DNA from: Desulfovibrio sp. Dsv1
Lineage (GTDB): Bacteria; Desulfobacterota; Desulfovibrionia; Desulfovibrionales; Desulfovibrionaceae
Reading direction: 5' to 3'
DNA: 10,842 bases
NCBI GenBank assembly: GCA_000403945.1
Contig: APFI01000118.1
Span: 1-10,842, forward strand
In this document: positions 7,304-10,842 of the stretch, piece after piece
Layout: each line of letters begins with the position of its first letter
Position numbering within the stretch: position 1 is the stretch's first letter
Position numbers and translations under genes: made by a program
The notes under the pieces: generated by a model
What the model saw: the letters and a program-made list of their open reading frames with translations, nothing else
Databases searched by the model: none
Told to the model about the DNA's origin: nothing

Positions 7304-8623
7304 TTAGACGTCCTGCCTTTCGGCCTGATGTTCACTCCGGTATTTTTCCACAATGGCCTGGGCTTTGGGAATTTCTTCCACCACGGCGTCCAGGGCTTTG
7401 CGCACATGTTCCTCGGTGTGGGCGGCGGAGATGAAGAAGCGCAGACGGGCCGTGCCTTCCTTTACCGCCGGGAAAGAGACGGGCATGACGTAGATGCCGC
7501 GCTTGAACAATGCTTGGGACAGGAAGCCGGAAACCATGGAGTCGCCGACGATCACGGGCACAACGGCATAGCCCTGGGCCGAGCCTGTATTCAGACCCTT
7601 GCTCTGAGCGTATTCAAGAAAGTAGCGGCTGATGTTCTGGAGCTTGTGCACGCGTTCCGGCTCACGCAGCATGATTTCCAGAGCCTTGCGGCAGGCTGTG
7701 GCGATGACTGGCGGCATGCCCACGCTGAAGACGAAACCCGGCGAGCCGTACTTGAGAAATTGCACCACGTCGCGCCGGCCGGCGATAAAGCCGCCGCAAC
7801 CGCACATGGCCTTGGACAGCGTGCTCATCCACATGTCCACATCTGTGGGATCGATGCCGTAATACTCGCGCGCGCCGCGACCAGTCTTGCCCAGCACGCC
7901 CAGAGAGTGGGCTTCGTCTAACAGCAGCATGCAGTCATATTTCTTTTTGAGCGCTATGATTCGGGGCAGGTCCGGGATGTTCCCGTCCATGCTGAACAGA
8001 CCCTCGGTGGTGATGACCGCGTACTTGTGCCCGTTCCGGTGGGCCTTGAGCGTCTCTTCCAGTGCGTCGCAGTCGTTATGGGTGTAAGAGTAACGTGTCG
8101 CGCCGGAAAGGCGCGCGCCCTGAATCAGGGAGTTGTGGGCCAGACCGTCGTGAAAGATGGCATCGCGCGGGCCGAACATGAAGCCCAGAGTGGAGACGTT
8201 GGCCGCATGCCCGCTGACATAGATGATGCAATCCTCCACTTCATAGAGATCGGCCAAGGCGCGCTCCAGCTCGCGGTGGGGCGGGCGCTCGCCGCCCACG
8301 AGGCGGCTGGCTCCTGCCGAAGTGCCAAAAATGCCAGCTGTCGCGGCCACGGCTGCGGTGATTTCGGGATGGGCGTTGATATCTAGATAATCATAGGTGG
8401 AAAAGTTGATGTATTTCTTGCCGTTGATCAGCGTGGTGGCCTTGGCCGCCCGCTCGTGGCAAACGAAAAGAGGATTGTCCATCCCCATTTGACTGGCCAT
8501 TTCCACACTCCGTTCAAAGGAGAGCTTGGAACGCATGCGGTTGAAGCCGGAAGCGCAGACTTCTTGCGCGACAGCGTGCTGCTCCGCCATGGGGCCGGTC
8601 TGACAGGAATGGTTGTTCTTCAT
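7304..8623 (-). CDS. alpha-oxoamine synthase (PLP-dependent, BioF/KBL/SPT family)
   Basis: Alpha-oxoamine synthases condense an amino acid with an acyl thioester and lose CO2, giving an alpha-aminoketone. The 439-residue protein shows the fold-type I signatures in order: GTSAGASRLVGG (100-111), SGHAAN (137-142), HDGLAHNSL (158-166), LDEAHS (235-240, with Asp236 for the PLP ring nitrogen) and STLSKAMCGCGG (267-278) with Lys271 as the PLP lysine. A roughly 40-residue N-terminal extension precedes the core. No biotin genes are nearby, and the divergent neighbour is an acyltransferase-ACP protein, so a role in releasing an ACP-bound acyl or polyketide chain (as in Fum8 or PigH) or in sphingoid-base-like synthesis is more likely than BioF; this is inference. 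The ATG at 8623 has GAGG 7 nt upstream. The amino-acid and acyl substrates cannot be read from the sequence. Confidence 0.9.
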   Translation of the reverse strand: MKNNHSCQTGPMAEQHAVAQEVCASGFNRMRSKLSFERSVEMASQMGMDNPLFVCHERAAKATTLINGKKYINFSTYDYLDINAHPEITAAVAATAGIFGTSAGASRLVGGERPPHRELERALADLYEVEDCIIYVSGHAANVSTLGFMFGPRDAIFHDGLAHNSLIQGARLSGATRYSYTHNDCDALEETLKAHRNGHKYAVITTEGLFSMDGNIPDLPRIIALKKKYDCMLLLDEAHSLGVLGKTGRGAREYYGIDPTDVDMWMSTLSKAMCGCGGFIAGRRDVVQFLKYGSPGFVFSVGMPPVIATACRKALEIMLREPERVHKLQNISRYFLEYAQSKGLNTGSAQGYAVVPVIVGDSMVSGFLSQALFKRGIYVMPVSFPAVKEGTARLRFFISAAHTEEHVRKALDAVVEEIPKAQAIVEKYRSEHQAERQDV

Positions 8624-8712
8624 GCCTTATCCTCAGAGTTGTCCGGGATTTGCCGGATATGGGACCGGCGTGATGATGCGCTGCCCAATTCAGTACAACT
8701 TTGTAAGAATTC

Positions 8713-8741
8713 AATATAGTCGAAGCCGCAACGCAAAGCAA
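8713..8741 (-). promoter_or_regulatory. candidate sigma70 promoter of the oxoamine synthase gene
   Basis: On the minus strand TTGCTT (complement of 8736-8741) is followed after 17 nt by TATATT (complement of 8713-8718). The -10 matches consensus at five of six positions and the -35 at three. The predicted start near 8706 would give a leader of about 80 nt. Confidence 0.5.
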
Positions 8742-8794
8742 GCGCGAAATGCGTGGGAAGCAGGGAAGACGCATTTTTATCGTGATTTCCGCGA

Positions 8795-8811
8795 ACGCCG
8801 CCGGACGGCGT
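8795..8811. repeat. perfect inverted repeat, possible operator
   Basis: ACGCCG (8795-8800) and CGGCGT (8806-8811) flank a 5-nt spacer, just upstream of the plus-strand -35 candidate. Neither direction has a T-run after it, so it is not a terminator. A regulator-binding role is inference. Confidence 0.35.
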
Positions 8812-8825
8812 AAATCCGCGCGGGC

Positions 8826-8854
8826 TGGACAAGGCGCATAATATGACCTAGCAT
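8826..8854 (+). promoter_or_regulatory. candidate sigma70 promoter of the acyltransferase-ACP gene
   Basis: TGGACA (8826-8831) and TAGCAT (8849-8854) are 17 nt apart, with five and four matches to consensus. Predicted start is near 8861, about 60 nt before the ATG at 8922. Confidence 0.4.
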
Positions 8855-8921
8855 TTTGGGCACGATCCGCAAGCCCGCTGCCGGATGCCCCGCGCGACCT
8901 TGCGGCACCACCACAGAGGCC

Positions 8922-10842
8922 ATGCAGAATAATAATTCCACAGCTTCTACGACGTCCTCCTTTGCCGAGCCCCGCGCTTTTCTCACGCTGGAAACCTTCC
9001 GGCGCGTCCCGTTGTCCGTTGCCGCTTCCGATCCGGAAGCGGCGGCCGTTCCGCTGTCGGTTCCCTGCCGGGAACTGTTGCGCCTGGGCGCGCCGCGCGT
9101 TGTGGTCACGGATTTCAGCCCGGCCCTGCTGGAAGATGCCGAGGTTTTTCTGGCGGAGCATGCCGGCACGCTGCTGGCCCTGCTGGTTTGCACCGCGCCG
9201 CGTACCGCCGCCGCTGATGTCGGACTGAGCTGCGAGCCTTTCCTGTTGTATCGATCTGTGGCTGGCGAGGAGGCTCTTGCCGCGCCGGTTACGGCCTGTC
9301 CGGATCGCGCTCCGGCACTTTCCAGAGAGATGGGCGCGCTGGGCGGAAACGCCGGGCAAGAGGCCGCGCCGCCGCTGGCGGTGATGTGCTGCGGCTTGGG
9401 ATCGGTCTGGCCGGGTATGGGGCGCGAGCTGTACGACAATTTTCCGGCGGCCAGAGCGGCCATGGAACGCATCGCGGCGGTGGCTGACTGGGACGTGCTC
9501 GCGCTTATGGACGAGACGGACGTGGAAAAGATCAGCTTGACCCGCTGGCAGATTCCGTATCTTTTTCTGCTGGAATACGCCCAGTGGAGCCAGTTCGTTT
9601 CGTTGGGCCTCGCGCCGGCCCTGATGTGCGGCCACAGCCTGGGCGAACTTATCGCGCTCTGTTTCGCCGGCATCTATGAACCGGAAGTGGCATGGTATAT
9701 TCTGGACACCCGCGCCGCGCACATGGCCGAACTGGAGGCCAGGGCCACGCGCGAAACCGGCATGATGGCCGTGCATGCCGACGCCGACGTCATTGAGGAA
9801 GCCCGCAAAACCTGGCCCGCGCTCTATGTTTCCAACTACAATACGCCCCTTCAGTTCATCCTGAGCGGGCCGCGCGAAATCCTGCTGGAAGTCCGTAAAA
9901 GCATGCGCAGGCGGCGTATTCCGGCCATCATGCTCAACGTCGGCTTGGCCTTCCACCATCCGAGCATGCGCGTGCTGCGGGATCTTTCCCTGCGGCGGCT
10001 GAACGCCCTAGAAATGCGCGCCCCGCACCTGCCCATGCTCAGCGGCATCACCACGGGCTTTTATCCTCAGGATCAGCCCTCCATCTGCCGCTATATCACG
10101 GATCTGGACGAAAATTCCGTGCGCTGGGTGGAAGGCGTGCGAGCCATGTGGGAACGGGACGGCATCCGCCATTTTCTGGAACTGGGCCCGCAGGACACGC
10201 TCTGCGGTCTGGTGGGCGACATCGAGCCGCGCGCCCTTTGTCTTTCCGCCAGCCGCAAGGGCAGGGAAACAGAAGGTCTGCGCCAGGCCTGTGCCAGACT
10301 GTGCGCGCTGGGCCATCTGCCGCGCGCAGCCATCCGCGCCGGTGCGGCGGTCGCGAAACGGGAGGGTTCCGCGCCTTCCGCGTCCTTGGGAACGTCTCCG
10401 GCCGGTGCGGCGCGCTCGGCGGCAGATTCGTTTTCCGGCCCTGTTTCCGGGCGGATGGGCATAGTGCTGGAAGTGCTGGCCGAAGCCAGCGGCAGACCGG
10501 TGAAAGACCTGCGGCCCGAGATGGATTTGCGCTACGATCTGGCACTGCGCTCCAGCCGTTTTCCACTGATCATTCACGAGGCCGAACAGCGTCTGGGCCT
10601 GAGCGTCAATTTTGAGGAGCTGCTCCAGGTCTCGACCATCGGAGATCTGGCGCGCGCTCTGACCGGCACGCGGGCAGACTCGCGGACCGGCATGAAGCGA
10701 GGGGCCGGAAGATCCGCGCCCGCGCCCGAATATGCGCGGCGCCGTCAGCGCGCGCCGCTGTGTCGTTTCGCGCTCAGCGCGTCCCGCGTCCGTGGTGACG
10801 AAGGCGGCGATGTCGCCGCCGGTTCGCCGCCCCTCCCCCCCC
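8922..10842 (+). CDS. polyketide-type acyltransferase-ACP protein, 3' end outside window
   Basis: The frame is open from 8922 to the window end (640 codons, no stop). Residues 1-150 match no domain I know. Residues about 151-445 are a malonyl-CoA:ACP transacylase-type domain: GLGSVWPGMG (158-167) in place of the usual GQGSQ block, the nucleophile elbow GHSLGE (237-242, Ser239), Arg264 at the position that binds the malonyl carboxylate, and AFHH with catalytic His345; the AFH form fits malonyl specificity. After an Ala/Ser-rich linker comes an acyl-carrier domain (about 512-582) with the candidate phosphopantetheine Ser544 in LALRSS, where Arg543 replaces the usual Asp. The tail (583-640) is Arg/Pro/Ala-rich. 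No ketosynthase is seen inside the window. Upstream, in-frame TGA at 8844-8846 bounds the start; AGAGG is only 2 nt from the ATG, so the exact start is uncertain. It is probably the carrier or extender-loading part of a polyketide or lipid synthase. Confidence 0.88.
   Translation, partial: MQNNNSTASTTSSFAEPRAFLTLETFRRVPLSVAASDPEAAAVPLSVPCRELLRLGAPRVVVTDFSPALLEDAEVFLAEHAGTLLALLVCTAPRTAAADVGLSCEPFLLYRSVAGEEALAAPVTACPDRAPALSREMGALGGNAGQEAAPPLAVMCCGLGSVWPGMGRELYDNFPAARAAMERIAAVADWDVLALMDETDVEKISLTRWQIPYLFLLEYAQWSQFVSLGLAPALMCGHSLGELIALCFAGIYEPEVAWYILDTRAAHMAELEARATRETGMMAVHADADVIEEARKTWPALYVSNYNTPLQFILSGPREILLEVRKSMRRRRIPAIMLNVGLAFHHPSMRVLRDLSLRRLNALEMRAPHLPMLSGITTGFYPQDQPSICRYITDLDENSVRWVEGVRAMWERDGIRHFLELGPQDTLCGLVGDIEPRALCLSASRKGRETEGLRQACARLCALGHLPRAAIRAGAAVAKREGSAPSASLGTSPAGAARSAADSFSGPVSGRMGIVLEVLAEASGRPVKDLRPEMDLRYDLALRSSRFPLIIHEAEQRLGLSVNFEELLQVSTIGDLARALTGTRADSRTGMKRGAGRSAPAPEYARRRQRAPLCRFALSASRVRGDEGGDVAAGSPPLPP

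Larger units (their letters stand above)
8624..8921. promoter_or_regulatory. divergent promoter region
   Basis: This 298-nt gap between two diverging genes holds no coding region I can support. It contains candidate promoters for both directions and, between them, a perfect inverted repeat ACGCCG (8795-8800) / CGGCGT (8806-8811) that could bind a dimeric regulator. A short TCCGG (8642-8646) / CCGGA (8653-8657) repeat lies in the leader of the oxoamine synthase gene. Confidence 0.55.

Noticed and set aside
7103..7921. Open frame of 272 codons on the plus strand spanning the terminator
   Set aside because: It is antisense to the glycosyltransferase 5' end and the oxoamine synthase 3' end and crosses the intrinsic terminator. 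No domain is visible.
8856..8858. TTG as an upstream start for the acyltransferase-ACP gene
   Set aside because: It has no Shine-Dalgarno sequence and lies before the predicted transcription start. The ATG at 8922 is preferred although its own ribosome site is poor.
8857..8871. Sigma54-like GG...GC element (GGGCACGATCCGC)
   Set aside because: The -24 GG and -12 GC are two nt too close and the TT before GC is missing. Sigma54 spacing is strict.
8514..9959. Long open frame (481 codons) on the minus strand across the divergent region
   Set aside because: It overlaps the oxoamine synthase 5' end and the acyltransferase gene, and the plus-strand translation of the same stretch contains the acyltransferase motifs GHSLGE, Arg264 and AFHH. 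The minus-strand protein is rich in Arg, Gln and Ala with no recognisable domain. It is the shadow of GC-rich coding DNA.

Overview
The window is GC-rich, densely coded bacterial DNA. Its genes are compactly organised with Shine-Dalgarno sites, and the gene set (HtpX, short lipoprotein, WcaL-like glycosyltransferases, WalW-like deacetylase, AsnB-type amidotransferase, alpha-oxoamine synthase, polyketide-type acyltransferase) is Gram-negative in character. My best guess is a sulfate-reducing deltaproteobacterium of the Desulfovibrio type. This is inference from overall protein style, not a database result. No tRNA, rRNA, CRISPR array, insertion sequence or phage gene was seen.

Layout from left to right. 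Positions 1-127 are AT-richer than the rest and hold no gene I can support. Two minus-strand genes follow as one unit: htpX (556-1410) and a small lipoprotein gene (128-517), with a good sigma70-type promoter at 1474-1501. Positions 1537-7203 hold a tight minus-strand surface-polysaccharide operon, in transcription order: glycosyltransferase, polysaccharide deacetylase, a second and paralogous glycosyltransferase, and a glutamine-dependent asparagine-synthase-like amidotransferase. Just upstream, also on the minus strand, is an alpha-oxoamine synthase gene (7304-8623), separated from the operon by a strong intrinsic terminator hairpin (7225-7255). A divergent promoter region (8624-8921) separates it from a plus-strand gene (8922 to the window end, open at its 3' end). 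That gene encodes a malonyl-type acyltransferase domain followed by an acyl-carrier-protein domain, so it is a polyketide-synthase-type protein whose remainder lies outside the window.

How the genes may work together (inference). The acyltransferase-ACP protein would load malonyl units and build or carry an acyl chain. The alpha-oxoamine synthase would release such a chain by decarboxylative condensation with an amino acid, giving an alpha-aminoketone, as known for Fum8-type and PigH-type enzymes and for serine palmitoyltransferase. The two glycosyltransferases, the deacetylase and the amidotransferase could glycosylate and modify that product, or could make an independent polysaccharide. The divergent acyltransferase-ACP / oxoamine synthase pair beside a glycosylation operon is the most interesting part of the window, together with an unusual carrier-protein motif in which Arg replaces the usual Asp before the phosphopantetheine Ser.
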